DNA of 45,456 nt. Source: an uncultured Nitrospiraceae bacterium (GTDB taxonomy: Bacteria; Nitrospirota; Thermodesulfovibrionia; Thermodesulfovibrionales; Thermodesulfovibrionaceae). The translations under genes were made by a program, and so were the position numbers. Location of the stretch: the NCBI GenBank assembly GCA_937139565.1, contig CAKZQH010000005.1:1-45456 (forward strand), given 5' to 3'. Each line of letters begins with the position of its first letter. The stretch's first letter is position 1. The notes beneath the pieces were generated by a model. It saw only the letters and a list, made by a program, of their open reading frames with translations, did not search any database and had not been told where the DNA came from. This document shows, piece after piece, positions 26,115 through 35,095 of the stretch.

Positions 26115-26534
26115 TTAAAAACTCGATTTAAGCTTTTCTTTAAGCATTTTGTTTTCTCTTTGAACTCTTAACCATTTTATAGCTTTTTCAATTGTAAAGA
26201 GAATTTGCTCTTTCTTAAAAGGTTTTGTAATAAAATCAAATCCTCCTTTTTCAATTGCCTCGGTGGCAGCATCTATTGTTCCGTAAGCTGTTATTATTAT
26301 TACAGGCACATCTTCATCTCGCTTTTTCACTTCCTCAAGTAGTTGTAGTCCATCAAGTCCTGGCATCTTCAAATCTGTAATTACAAGATCAAAGTTTCCG
26401 CTTCTGGTAAGCTCTAATGCTTCGATAGGATTATTAGTTGTTGTGACACTATAAGAAGTTTTTTCTCTAAGAATCATAGAGAGAAGTTTAAGCATATCTG
26501 GTTCATCATCGACAATTAAAATTTTTTCTGACAT
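26115..26534 (-). CDS. Single-domain response regulator
   Basis: This 139-residue receiver has D9-D10, phospho-acceptor D54 in LVITDLKMPG, the Thr of IIITAYG, and the Lys of FITKPFK. A short C-terminal helix (AIKWLRVQRENKMLKEKLKSSF) resembles the linker of NtrC-type regulators, but no ATPase or DNA-binding domain follows. I take the ATG at 26534, because the upstream in-frame ATG at 26549 contains the ribosome site GGGAGGAG itself. It is cotranscribed behind the large sensor kinase and converges with the PEP/pyruvate dikinase-like gene, 4 bases away. Confidence 0.9.
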   Translation of the reverse strand: MSEKILIVDDEPDMLKLLSMILREKTSYSVTTTNNPIEALELTRSGNFDLVITDLKMPGLDGLQLLEEVKKRDEDVPVIIITAYGTIDAATEAIEKGGFDFITKPFKKEQILFTIEKAIKWLRVQRENKMLKEKLKSSF

Positions 26535-26564
26535 ATTTTCTCCTCCCATTTAAGTAAAAACTTT

Positions 26565-28775
26565 TTATTTAGATGCTGGCAACTTAATAATAAATTTTGT
26601 GCCCGTTTCTTCGGATTCTTCCTTTGTTTTTGTTTCAAAAGTAATTATACCATTATGCTTCTTAATAATGTTATAGGATACCCATAGGCCAAGCCCTGTG
26701 CCTTTACCAACTTCTTTAGTAGTAAAGAAAGGATCAAAAATTCTCTGTCTGTGCTCCTTTTTAATTCCACAGCCTGTGTCAGAGATAATAACTTCAATCC
26801 ATTCATCATCATACTTTGTGATTATTGTAAGAATCCCTCCTCCTTTCATTACATATATAGCATTGTTGATTATATTGAAAAGTACCTGCTGAAGCTCTCC
26901 TGCATCTCCTTTAACTAAAGGTAGTTCTTTCTGTAAGCTTTTTCTTACTTCTATGTTATTTATAGAGATTGTATTATTCATCACATCAAGAACTGTTTCA
27001 ATGCTCTCGTTTATATTTACCAAGCTCTCTTTGTGTTCCCTGTGTCTTACAAAGCTAAGCAAGTTTTCTACGATTCTTTTAGCATTAGTTGCCTGTTTTT
27101 CAATAGTCCTGAGCATATCATATTCCTCAGATTCTGGTGGTTTTTTTTCAATAAGTATATCTGTAAAGCCTAAAATTATTGCAAGAGGATTATTTATCTC
27201 ATGGGCTACCCCTGCTGCAAGTGTTCCAAGTGAGGCAAGCTTCTCAGTGTAATAGCTTTGCTCCTCCATTTTTTTTCTATCTGTAATGTCACGGGATATG
27301 GCTAAAACAGAATAAATATTTCCCTTTTCATCCTTTAGAGAACTTAAATTTGTGTTTATCCAGTAATCCTTTGTATCAATACGAACTCTATGGGTGATTT
27401 GTTTCCTTTCTCCTGTTTTAAATATATTTTTTATGTTAATAAGTAGTAAAACTCCATCAGGAGTAAAAATCTCCGATAGATTTTTCCCTAAAATTTCCTT
27501 TTCATCTTTATTGAAAAATTCTGCTCCGAATCTGTTTATAGAAACAATCCTTCCTTCACTATCTATTGTTAAAATAATGTCTTCTGCATTTTCAATAAGG
27601 GATTTGTATTTTTCTTCCGATTTCTTTAACTCTACAGTTTTTTTTGTAACTTCTCGCTCTAAAATATTTGACCATGTGACCAGAATAAAATTAATAAACA
27701 AGCCACCAAAAAGAATAATTACTACGATTATACCCTGAAGAATCATCTGTTGAACATGCACTGTGTGAATTGCTCCCTCTACCTCACTGATAGGAGCAAC
27801 TACTGCAATAGACCACTTTACAACTTCAGGTTTTTCCTTTAGATTAATTGGTGCATAGGCAATTAATTTTTTTATCTCACCTTCAACTCCTCTATGCCAT
27901 CCAGACATATACCAGCTCATCCCTTCTTCTCCTCTTAACATCTTCTCTCGCTGAATTTCATTGATTCTTTCAAAGGATATGGTTGGTTTCTTGCCTTTTC
28001 TTGCTTCAAAAGCATTTTGTCCTATAAAGGTACTCTCCTCGTGATAAAGAAAAATACCCCTGTGGTCAATAACCCAGGCATATCCTGTTTTACCGGATCT
28101 GATTTTTTTTGTAACTTTGCTTACAAGATGAGTTACATCAACCGTAAAAACAATAACTCCCGAAAATTCATTTGTTGGCATAGGATGCGATTGATCTATA
28201 GATACCTGCCACACAGGAATAACCATTTTCATAACCAATATCTTTGGATTGTCACTACATCTTTCAACTTCTGTAAAAAACACCTCTCCTTTATTTTTCT
28301 CATTAGCTGCCCATTTAAGAAAAATCTGATCCTCTTCCTCAGCTTTTTGTATGTTACAATCTTTATTCAGGGAGATTATATATTTTTTATTTGTTCTATT
28401 CTCTATAAATACTATCTCTCTTACACCCTCATATTTCACACTTGAAAAGGTAATATTCATTCTGTTCATAAGCGCTGGTTTTTCCGAATACTCGATAGCT
28501 GGTGATAAACTTAAAAGAGTTATTTCTCTTTTTAAAAGTTCGATAGAGTTTTCAATTTGATTTGCCGCATGCTTTGCAAGCATAAGCTGCTGTTGATTAA
28601 AATCTTCGGTTACGATTTCAGTAATTTTTTTTGTAGATATCCAGCCCAAAAAAAGCACACCACCAAGCAAAACTATCATTGCAATGGTGACAATCAATTT
28701 AAAATATCTCAAATTAAAAGGATGGTATTTTTCAACAAAAGCCATTAGGCTATTGATAAGTCGCTGAAAAAACAT
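26565..28775 (-). CDS. Membrane sensor histidine kinase with Cache and PAS domains
   Basis: This 736-residue kinase has a membrane helix at about 25-48, an extracytoplasmic double-Cache-type sensor to about 345 (TGYAWVIDHRGIFLYHEESTFIGQNAFE is characteristic), and a second helix near 345-370. A cytoplasmic PAS domain follows at about 390-500 (YKSLIENAEDIILTIDSEGRIVSINRFG). The DHp carries His525 in AAGVAHEINNPLAIILGFTD, and the ATPase has intact N (LFNIINNAIYVM), G1 (DTGCGI), F (FDPFFTTK) and G2 (GTGLGLWVS) boxes. A lone receiver gene follows 30 bases downstream and is the probable partner. The Cache fold suggests an extracellular small-molecule signal. Confidence 0.92.
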   Translation of the reverse strand: MFFQRLINSLMAFVEKYHPFNLRYFKLIVTIAMIVLLGGVLFLGWISTKKITEIVTEDFNQQQLMLAKHAANQIENSIELLKREITLLSLSPAIEYSEKPALMNRMNITFSSVKYEGVREIVFIENRTNKKYIISLNKDCNIQKAEEEDQIFLKWAANEKNKGEVFFTEVERCSDNPKILVMKMVIPVWQVSIDQSHPMPTNEFSGVIVFTVDVTHLVSKVTKKIRSGKTGYAWVIDHRGIFLYHEESTFIGQNAFEARKGKKPTISFERINEIQREKMLRGEEGMSWYMSGWHRGVEGEIKKLIAYAPINLKEKPEVVKWSIAVVAPISEVEGAIHTVHVQQMILQGIIVVIILFGGLFINFILVTWSNILEREVTKKTVELKKSEEKYKSLIENAEDIILTIDSEGRIVSINRFGAEFFNKDEKEILGKNLSEIFTPDGVLLLINIKNIFKTGERKQITHRVRIDTKDYWINTNLSSLKDEKGNIYSVLAISRDITDRKKMEEQSYYTEKLASLGTLAAGVAHEINNPLAIILGFTDILIEKKPPESEEYDMLRTIEKQATNAKRIVENLLSFVRHREHKESLVNINESIETVLDVMNNTISINNIEVRKSLQKELPLVKGDAGELQQVLFNIINNAIYVMKGGGILTIITKYDDEWIEVIISDTGCGIKKEHRQRIFDPFFTTKEVGKGTGLGLWVSYNIIKKHNGIITFETKTKEESEETGTKFIIKLPASK

Positions 28776-28825
28776 TTTTACCTCTTCATTAGTTTCATTT
28801 AATTATATTCCTAAACCTCTAAAAA

Positions 28826-29752
28826 TTAAAAGAACAAAAAAACCGAAGAGATTAAAACCAAAGAAAAAATCGTAGTAAGAAAAATCATCTCCACAGCAGT
28901 TCTCATATCGACACCAAAAGCAGTAGCAAAAATCATACTAAGAAGCATAGATGGCATAGAAGCCTCTATAAGGCACACATTTAAAGGAATATCTGAAAGA
29001 CCGAACAGATTTCCGTATATGAATGCCAAAATAGGCGAGACTAAAAGCTTTATACCAATTGCTGGCAAGGCAATAAAAAATCTCTCAGGAGTTACAGCCT
29101 TAATTGAAAGACCAACAATTACGAGCATTAAAGAGGTTACATAGCCTGAAACTACTCCAATTGATTCTAAAATTATAGATGGTATATCGATATGCACTTC
29201 TCTCATAAGAAAACCTAACAATAGACCCCAAATTGGGGGAATTTTTAAAATCGTAAGGAAAGAATCCTTAATTTTTATTGCCTTTGCTCTTCCGTATTTC
29301 ATACATAGTAAAACAGCCACTGTCCATGTAAGAGGGGTGCTTGCTAAAAAATCATAAGTAAAGGCATAACTCATACCCTCATCTCCATATAGTTCAGTTA
29401 AAATAGGAAGTCCAATATAAAGAACATTTCCAAAGGCTGAGCACATTACCAGAGAGCCGATTATCTCAGATTTTATTCCCTTTATCTTTCCAATCCTTTT
29501 ATATATAAGCAAAGAAAGCCCAACAGCACTAAGGATAGTTAAATTTGCCACAACCGAAATTTTAATATGGCTCATACCAAAGGGCATAGAATAGGCAGTT
29601 TTTAAACAAACAAAAGGAATAATGTAATAGAAAACAACATAATTTATCCTACTTCTAAACCTATCAACATTCTCCGCAGAAATACCTATAACAGTAAGCA
29701 AAACCCTTAACAGAAGACCCGCTAAAAGATAAAGAAAAATATTGGAAAGCAT
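28826..29752 (-). CDS. AEC-family permease (auxin efflux carrier type)
   Basis: This 308-residue membrane protein has about ten helices arranged as two five-helix halves, with the family start NIFLYLLAGLLLRVLLTVIGIS and helix-breaking regions GNVLYIGLPIL and EASMPSMLLSMIFATAFGVD. AEC permeases move organic anions such as malate, and could serve here with the dicarboxylate genes, though no cargo motif is decisive. The ATG has no clear ribosome site. It directly follows (TAATATG) an 18-codon frame that itself starts on the hemY stop codon, so translation may be coupled. Confidence 0.82.
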   Translation of the reverse strand: MLSNIFLYLLAGLLLRVLLTVIGISAENVDRFRSRINYVVFYYIIPFVCLKTAYSMPFGMSHIKISVVANLTILSAVGLSLLIYKRIGKIKGIKSEIIGSLVMCSAFGNVLYIGLPILTELYGDEGMSYAFTYDFLASTPLTWTVAVLLCMKYGRAKAIKIKDSFLTILKIPPIWGLLLGFLMREVHIDIPSIILESIGVVSGYVTSLMLVIVGLSIKAVTPERFFIALPAIGIKLLVSPILAFIYGNLFGLSDIPLNVCLIEASMPSMLLSMIFATAFGVDMRTAVEMIFLTTIFSLVLISSVFLFF

Positions 29753-29809
29753 ATTAAGAAGTGATCAAAACATGATAAAAAGGAATAATTTTTTCTTCTA
29801 TAACTTTCA

Positions 29810-31159
29810 TTATATCAACTTTTCAGCAAGCTTATGGGAATTTTCAATACAGTCATTTACACTTACACCTCTGTAAGCATTACCTGTTAAAAAAAGACCT
29901 GGAATTTCCTTTAAAATTTTTTCCATTTGCCTTAATTTTTCTTCATGTCCTATTTCGTATTGAGGAATTGCCTTTTCCCATCTAAAAATTTTTACAAATT
30001 CTGGCTCACCTTTTATCTTTAGGAGATCCTGCAATTCAGAAAAGGCATAATCTACAAGATTTTGATCTTCAAGCATAGCAAGCTCTGGCGCCCTTCTTCC
30101 GCCAATCATGCTTCTAAGAAGCACATAACCTTCAGGAGCTCTATTAGGAAAAATGCTTGAATCAAAAAGAGTTCCTAAAATTTTTCTTTTTTCCCTATTT
30201 GGAACAAGAAAACCATATAAAGATGTTCCAAAGCCAACTTGCTCTTTCCTAAATCCAAAAGCAACCACACTTAAGGGTGGATAGGGTATAGTTTCCAAGA
30301 TATTGGAAAGATCACTATTTAACTGCTTTAAAATTCTCGCAGACTCATGAGCAGGAGTAGCAAGAACAACTCTATTTGCCTCTATGGATTCCCCATCTTC
30401 AAAGTAAACACAAAAAAAGGAACCATTTTTATCTATACTCTTTACCTTTTTACCTTTGAGTATATGAGACTTAAGAGAACTTTCCAATTCTTTAATTAAA
30501 TCAGACATCCCGCCATTGAAAGACATAAGAACCGTTTCTGGCTGCGCTTTTACATCTTTCTTTTCTTTTTTTAGAGCAAAAAGGCCCTTAATAAGACCTC
30601 CATATTTCTTTTCAAGGTAATATACCTTCGGAAAACAACTTTTCATGCTCATCCTTGCTGGGTCTCCTGCGTATATTCCCGTTGACATGGCATCAATCAA
30701 CTTTTCACAAAATTCTCTACCAACTCTTCTTGATACAAAACTCTCTACGGACTCATCAATCTCCTCTTTCAGTTGCGGGACAAAGTATTCCCTTAGCATT
30801 CTAATTTTTCCACCAAAAGAAAGAAGAGAGGAAAAGAAAAACTTAACTGGATTCGTAGGCACTTTCATTAGCTGTCCATTTATAAGAATATATCTAATCT
30901 TTGACTCTTCGCTTCCTCTAATTGGCTTTAAGTTTAATTTTTTCGACAGAGCAAGTGTTGAATCCTTATTGGTGAGAAAACCGTTAACTCCACCTTCGCA
31001 AACAAAACCATTTACATGTTCGGTAATGATTTTTCCTCCTGCTTTTTTCTCAGCTTCAACCACTTTTATATCAAGTTTAGGGTTTTTAGCAAGCAAAAAA
31101 TAAGCTAAAGAAAGACCTGAAATACCTCCGCCAACAATTAGTATTTCTGTGTTACCCAT
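29810..31159 (-). CDS. hemY: Protoporphyrinogen/coproporphyrinogen oxidase HemY-type
   Basis: This 449-residue FAD enzyme performs the six-electron oxidation of a porphyrinogen late in haem synthesis. The N-terminal dinucleotide fold ILIVGGGISGLSLAYFLL is followed by the acidic ribose contact (VVEAEKKAGGKI). The C-terminus has the FAD-closing LFLTGNAYRGVSVNDCIENSHKLA typical of HemY/HemG. I take the ATG at 31159, preceded by GGTGGAGG; a longer frame to 31228 lies inside the upstream gene and lacks a site. The start overlaps the end of the cobA-hemD gene by 22 bases, which shows co-translation. Whether the product is protoporphyrin or coproporphyrin III cannot be told here. Confidence 0.9.
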   Translation of the reverse strand: MGNTEILIVGGGISGLSLAYFLLAKNPKLDIKVVEAEKKAGGKIITEHVNGFVCEGGVNGFLTNKDSTLALSKKLNLKPIRGSEESKIRYILINGQLMKVPTNPVKFFFSSLLSFGGKIRMLREYFVPQLKEEIDESVESFVSRRVGREFCEKLIDAMSTGIYAGDPARMSMKSCFPKVYYLEKKYGGLIKGLFALKKEKKDVKAQPETVLMSFNGGMSDLIKELESSLKSHILKGKKVKSIDKNGSFFCVYFEDGESIEANRVVLATPAHESARILKQLNSDLSNILETIPYPPLSVVAFGFRKEQVGFGTSLYGFLVPNREKRKILGTLFDSSIFPNRAPEGYVLLRSMIGGRRAPELAMLEDQNLVDYAFSELQDLLKIKGEPEFVKIFRWEKAIPQYEIGHEEKLRQMEKILKEIPGLFLTGNAYRGVSVNDCIENSHKLAEKLI

Positions 31160-32664
31160 TTTACTATTGCCTCCACCATGTCTTTTATTGTTGAATTCTC
31201 TGGCACAATGCTTACTTTGTAACCGCATTGCTCAATGGCTTTCTTAGTAGTTTTACCTATGGCAGCAATAACCACATCTCTTAACATATGCTTTGCATCA
31301 TCTTTAAGAATGTCTAAAAGATTATTAAAACTTGACGGAGATGTAAATGTGGCGATGGTTATTTTACCCTCCCTTAAAAATCTTATCAATCTCTTTCCAT
31401 GTTCAGTAGGTTTAACTGTTTTATAGGCAATAACTTTGTCAACTTGTATGCCAAGTATATTAAGACTATCAACAGTCTCCTTAACAGCCAAGTCTGAGGT
31501 TGGATAGAGAATCTTTTTAACTTTTAACGACCAACTTTCAATCTCTTGCTTAAGAGCATCAAATAAAGATTCTGAATTGTATTCAGATGGCATAATATCT
31601 GGCTTTAAACCATAGGCCCTAAGTTCCTTAGCCGTCTCTATACCAACCGAGCAGATAATAATGTCTTTCAAATCTCTTATGTCTTTTCCTAAGTTTAAAA
31701 ATCTCTCGAAAAAGAATTTAACAGCCCTCGGCGAAGGAAAAACAATAGCTCCATATTCTTCTAAAGCCTCTATTGATTTATCTAAATGGGAAAAATCATC
31801 AGCAGGTAAGAAATCTATGGTAGGGAATATGAAAAGCTCTGCTCCAAGATCTTCAAGCTTTAAATATTCCTCTGTGAGTTGCCTCGTAATAAGGATTCGA
31901 TGTCCGTAAAGAGGCTTCATTTCATACCATTTTAATTTATCTCTTAAAGAGACAACATCTCCAATTACAAGAATAGCTGGTGGAGAGATATTTTTTTCCT
32001 TTGCAAGCTCTGCGATATTTGAAATACTTCCTGTAACAACCCTTTGCTCAGGTCTCGTTCCCCAGCGAATTAAAGCTGCAGGAGTTTGAGGCTTAAGCCC
32101 CTCTAAAATAAGTTTTTCAGTAATAGTCTCAAGATTGCGAACACACATCAGAAAAATCATTGTTTCTGCAGCATTAGAAGCTCTAATGTGAGTAAAAATT
32201 TTTTCCTGTTTAGAAAGGTCTTCATTCCCAGTTATAACTGTAAATGCCGAAGCAACCTTGCGATGAGTTATTGGAATCCCTGCATAGGCGGGAACAGCAA
32301 TTGCAGAACTTACACCTGGTATTATCTCAAACTCAATATCTTCTCCTGAAAGTACCTCTATCTCTTCTCCACCTCTACCAAAAACAAAGGGATCTCCACC
32401 CTTTAGCCTACAGACTATCTTGCCCTCTTTAGCTTTATCCACAAGAAGTTGATTTATCTCATCCTGGGTTCTTTCATGATATCCCCCTCTTTTACCAACA
32501 TAGACAAATTCGGCAGATTTCTTAGCATAGGTTAAAAGTCTCGGATTTATATGAAAATCATAAATAATACAATCTGCTTGTTCAATTGCCCTTAAACCTT
32601 TAAGAGTAATTAAACCTGCATCACCAGGGCCTGCTCCAACAAGAAAAACCTTTCCCTTCTTCAC
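31138..32664 (-). CDS. cobA-hemD: Uroporphyrinogen-III C-methyltransferase / uroporphyrinogen-III synthase fusion
   Basis: This 508-residue bifunctional enzyme lies at the haem/sirohaem branch point. Residues 1-245 form the SAM-dependent methyltransferase that makes precorrin-2 (VFLVGAGPGDAGLITLKGLRAI, GGDPFVFGRGGEE, VIPGVSSAIAVPAYAGIPITHR, TMIFLMCVRNLE). About 250-505 form uroporphyrinogen-III synthase (ILITRQ, FPSPRAVKFFFERF, CSVGIETAKELRAYG, ITIATFTSPSSFNNLL, AIGKTTKKAIEQCGY). The start is GTG with AAGGAGAA upstream. Sirohaem is the cofactor of dissimilatory sulfite reductase, so this fits a sulfur-metabolising cell. The next gene, hemY, overlaps its end. Confidence 0.92.
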   Translation of the reverse strand: MKKGKVFLVGAGPGDAGLITLKGLRAIEQADCIIYDFHINPRLLTYAKKSAEFVYVGKRGGYHERTQDEINQLLVDKAKEGKIVCRLKGGDPFVFGRGGEEIEVLSGEDIEFEIIPGVSSAIAVPAYAGIPITHRKVASAFTVITGNEDLSKQEKIFTHIRASNAAETMIFLMCVRNLETITEKLILEGLKPQTPAALIRWGTRPEQRVVTGSISNIAELAKEKNISPPAILVIGDVVSLRDKLKWYEMKPLYGHRILITRQLTEEYLKLEDLGAELFIFPTIDFLPADDFSHLDKSIEALEEYGAIVFPSPRAVKFFFERFLNLGKDIRDLKDIIICSVGIETAKELRAYGLKPDIMPSEYNSESLFDALKQEIESWSLKVKKILYPTSDLAVKETVDSLNILGIQVDKVIAYKTVKPTEHGKRLIRFLREGKITIATFTSPSSFNNLLDILKDDAKHMLRDVVIAAIGKTTKKAIEQCGYKVSIVPENSTIKDMVEAIVKWVTQKY

Positions 32665-32962
32665 TCTGTTCTCCTTTTCATATTATTTATTTCCCTGAAT
32701 GCCTCCACATTTGAGGCATATAGTAACATTTTAACACATAAATAGGCATGGCACTTAATGAAATATTTAGAATCTAAGATGAGCAATCACCCTGCAAGTC
32801 CATTAGGTTGGTTAAGGAGCAAATTAAGTTCCCTAACTTTTAAGGCCTTGAAATATAAATTAAAAGCAGGACTAATTTACTATTGTTTGCCAGTAATATC
32901 CCTTTATATAGATAAATAGCTAAAATCTTAAAGTTAAAAATTTGATTGATTAAAAATAAAAA
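32665..32962. other. Non-coding gap upstream of cobA-hemD with a small hairpin
   Basis: About 300 bases without a supported gene. The only structure I see is a 7-bp hairpin in the cobA-hemD leader: ATGCCTC at 32699-32705 and GAGGCAT at 32713-32719, with a 7-base loop. I see no riboswitch I can name, and the remainder is AT-rich and featureless. Confidence 0.4.
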
Positions 32963-33037
32963 TCGGGGCGAGTGGATTTGAACCACCGACCCCCTGCTCC
33001 CAAGGCAGGTGCGCTATCCAAGCTGCGCTACGCCCCG
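32963..33037 (-). tRNA. tRNA-Pro (anticodon TGG)
   Basis: The minus strand folds into a complete cloverleaf. Acceptor arms CGGGGCG and CGCCCCG pair over 7 bp and the discriminator is A. The D arm has GCGC/GCGC. The anticodon arm CCTGC-CTTGGGA-GCAGG puts TGG at 33002-33000. The T loop is GGTTCAAATCC. The CCA end is not encoded. A TTGACT about 18 bases before a TAACTT upstream could be its promoter. Confidence 0.95.
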
Positions 33038-33163
33038 TAACTTTTTAAGTTACTAAAAACAGCCTAAAAAAGTCAAATTTAAAGCAACGATTTATTTAAT
33101 ATACATAAGAGCGAGAGTATCTTCGAACATAGAGAATATGATCAAAATAAAACTATTGAATTT

Positions 33164-33188
33164 AAGGGAGGGTTGAGCACCCTCCCTT
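33164..33188 (-). terminator. Intrinsic terminator after the sulfur reductase operon
   Basis: AAGGGAGGG (33164-33172) and CCCTCCCTT (33180-33188) form a strong stem with a 7-base loop, directly after the stop codon of the small exported protein. It also insulates the tRNA gene. Confidence 0.75.
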
Positions 33189-33193
33189 AATTA

Positions 33194-33508
33194 TTAGCAA
33201 CCCTCTACTGCTTTTTTCTTCTTTGGCTTTTCTTCTTTCTTTGTTTCTCCTTGTTTTTGCTTCTCCTCTTGCTTCTTCACAACACCATTCTTAACAGTCA
33301 CATTGTCACCAACCTTTATTCCCTTGGTGCTCTTTACCTCAACAGTAGTCTCTTTACCGTCAGCCTGCTTGATTGTTAGTTTATTCCCTTCGATCTTGGT
33401 GACTGTGCCTTTTACTTCCTCAGCTTTCATATGTCCAGTAGCAAAAGAAGAAAGAGCGAATCCAAATACAAAGGTTACTACTACTAAAAGGGCTATGGCT
33501 TTCCTCAT
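33194..33508 (-). CDS. Small exported protein with a DUF5666/OB-like domain
   Basis: This 104-residue protein has a signal peptide (about 1-23, LLVVVTFVFGFALSSFA). A small beta domain follows (VKGTVTKIEGNKLTIKQADGKETTVEV...GIKVGDNVTVKNG), resembling the DUF5666-type OB fold. It ends with a tail rich in Lys, Glu and Gln and a terminal Gly-Cys. A strong AAAGGAGGTG precedes the ATG. It lies 41 bases after the NrfD subunit gene, so it may be the last gene of the reductase operon, although a TATAAT in the gap could give it its own promoter. Function unknown; a similar OB-like segment follows the CX4CH site in the triple-rhodanese protein of this window. Confidence 0.75.
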   Translation of the reverse strand: MRKAIALLVVVTFVFGFALSSFATGHMKAEEVKGTVTKIEGNKLTIKQADGKETTVEVKSTKGIKVGDNVTVKNGVVKKQEEKQKQGETKKEEKPKKKKAVEGC

Positions 33509-33549
33509 TTTTTTTCACCTCCTTTCTTTTTTGAATTTACTCAATTATA

Positions 33550-34536
33550 TCAATAAGACGAAAGTTTTGTTAACTGTCCAGCATACACAATAGCTGCTCT
33601 TAAAATAAGTGTTCCAGTAAGAACTAAAATGGCTGCAAAATTCATACGAAATATCTGGTGTTTTGTAAATTCTCCGTGAACTTCTCCTTCAAATTCTTTA
33701 AGTTCGCCTAGTTTTATTCTGAGGGCAAGAGGCAATAGAAGGAAAATAGCAATAAGAGCCATTGAAAAGATAAAGTGTTCACTGGTCAAGGAAAAGAATG
33801 GTTCTATTGCCTTTTTATAAGGTGCTGTAGAGGTGTAAAGTCCATAGAAGAAAAGCAAAATAACTACCAGTTCTGCAACAATGAGCCAAATATCAATTTT
33901 CGTGAAAAGAAATTTTATCTCTGGTTTGTGCGCAATTATAACAATCATAGCAGCACCTGAAGAAAGAGCCGATACAAGAAAAAGTATTGGAAGTGTTGCA
34001 TTATTCCAAAGCGGTATTGCTGAAAAAGAACTCAAAAGAACTCCGGTGTAAATGCCAAGAAAAATACCGAGTGCAAAATTTATCTTTGCTATAGTCCTCA
34101 TTTTTGAAGCAGCCCACTGAGCTACTTTAACGAAAAAGGCAAATTTTAATAAATTACGCTTATCTGGCGGAATAACAGCAAACATGTAAAATACATTTCC
34201 AAGAAGAACCGCTGCTACTCCCCAGGCACCCCATGACATAAGTGAAAGAGGCTGAAAGGTAAGAAATAGCCAGAAAGAATTAAAAGGTCTACCTAGATCA
34301 AGAAGAATAAATGGAGCACCAATTGCAAGAGAAACAAAAGCAATAAAAGGAGCTTTAAAACATTGAGCTAACTCTTCAACTGGCTGTTTTGGTATCCTAA
34401 GATTAGCAATAGAACACATAACAAGAGTTCCAGCTGATAGGCCACCAAGGAAAAGATATACAACGATTCTCCAATCCCAAACTTCAAGATAGGGAAAAGT
34501 TATTGCATTTGTTCCAGTTATACTTATCTCTATCAT
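33550..34536 (-). CDS. NrfD/PsrC-type quinone-linked membrane subunit
   Basis: This 328-residue membrane anchor of a molybdenum sulfur-compound reductase exchanges electrons with the quinone pool. About 8-9 helices are visible. The family start WDWRIVVYLFLGGLSAGTLVMC and the second region APFILLDLGRPFNSFWLF are characteristic of NrfD/PsrC, with the Asp/Arg pair near the quinone site. I choose the ATG at 34536, which shares one base with the ferredoxin stop (TGATG) and is spaced properly from GGAGG. An in-frame GTG one codon upstream is possible. Confidence 0.9.
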   Translation of the reverse strand: MIEISITGTNAITFPYLEVWDWRIVVYLFLGGLSAGTLVMCSIANLRIPKQPVEELAQCFKAPFIAFVSLAIGAPFILLDLGRPFNSFWLFLTFQPLSLMSWGAWGVAAVLLGNVFYMFAVIPPDKRNLLKFAFFVKVAQWAASKMRTIAKINFALGIFLGIYTGVLLSSFSAIPLWNNATLPILFLVSALSSGAAMIVIIAHKPEIKFLFTKIDIWLIVAELVVILLFFYGLYTSTAPYKKAIEPFFSLTSEHFIFSMALIAIFLLLPLALRIKLGELKEFEGEVHGEFTKHQIFRMNFAAILVLTGTLILRAAIVYAGQLTKLSSY

Positions 34537-35093
34537 CACATACCTCCTGCAAATTTCTTTTTAATGTAAAAAACCCGTGGCCTTGTTCCTGCAAACTCTA
34601 ATCTCACTGAAGCGTCATATTTTTTAATGAGCTCTGACACTTCACTTTTTGGATCTTCTAAATCACCGAATATTCTTGATTTACCAAGGCAAGTCTCTAC
34701 ACATGCTGGAGTCTTTCCCTCTTTGAGTCTATGATCACAAAAAGAGCATTTATCAGCATATCCATCTGGATGAGAATATCTCGCATCATAAGGACATGCA
34801 AGAATACAAGCCTTGCAACCAATGCACTTTACTTTATCTATTTGGACGGTGCCATCCTTTGCTCGATAGGAGGCTCTTGTTGGACAGGCATCTATGCATG
34901 GTGCATACTCACAATGATTACAAAGCTCAGACCTTAGCTCCATGCGAAGATGAGGAAATTCGCCCCTAACCTCCTCCACTACACGAGTTCGATAGTGTTC
35001 AGGCGGAACATTGTTTTCCTTTTTACAAGCAATAACGCATGCCATACAACCGATACATTTTTCCACATCTATTACCATTACATATTTGGGCAT
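34536..35093 (-). CDS. Four-cluster ferredoxin subunit (PsrB/PhsB type)
   Basis: This 185-residue electron-transfer subunit carries four cysteine groups: CIGCMACVIACKKEN, CNHCEYAPCIDACPT, CIGCKACILACPYD, and CSFCDHRLKEGKTPACVETC. Together they bind four [4Fe-4S] clusters, as in PsrB, PhsB, NrfC and DmsB. It carries electrons between the molybdopterin subunit encoded just upstream (2-base gap) and the NrfD anchor encoded downstream (overlap). It has no signal peptide, as usual; it would be co-exported with the Tat-bearing large subunit. Confidence 0.93.
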   Translation of the reverse strand: MPKYVMVIDVEKCIGCMACVIACKKENNVPPEHYRTRVVEEVRGEFPHLRMELRSELCNHCEYAPCIDACPTRASYRAKDGTVQIDKVKCIGCKACILACPYDARYSHPDGYADKCSFCDHRLKEGKTPACVETCLGKSRIFGDLEDPKSEVSELIKKYDASVRLEFAGTRPRVFYIKKKFAGGM

Positions 35094-35095
35094 AT

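Noticed and set aside
32665-32962. Riboswitch (for example cobalamin type) upstream of cobA-hemD
   Set aside because: Only a 7-bp hairpin is visible; no conserved B12-box or other riboswitch core could be recognised.
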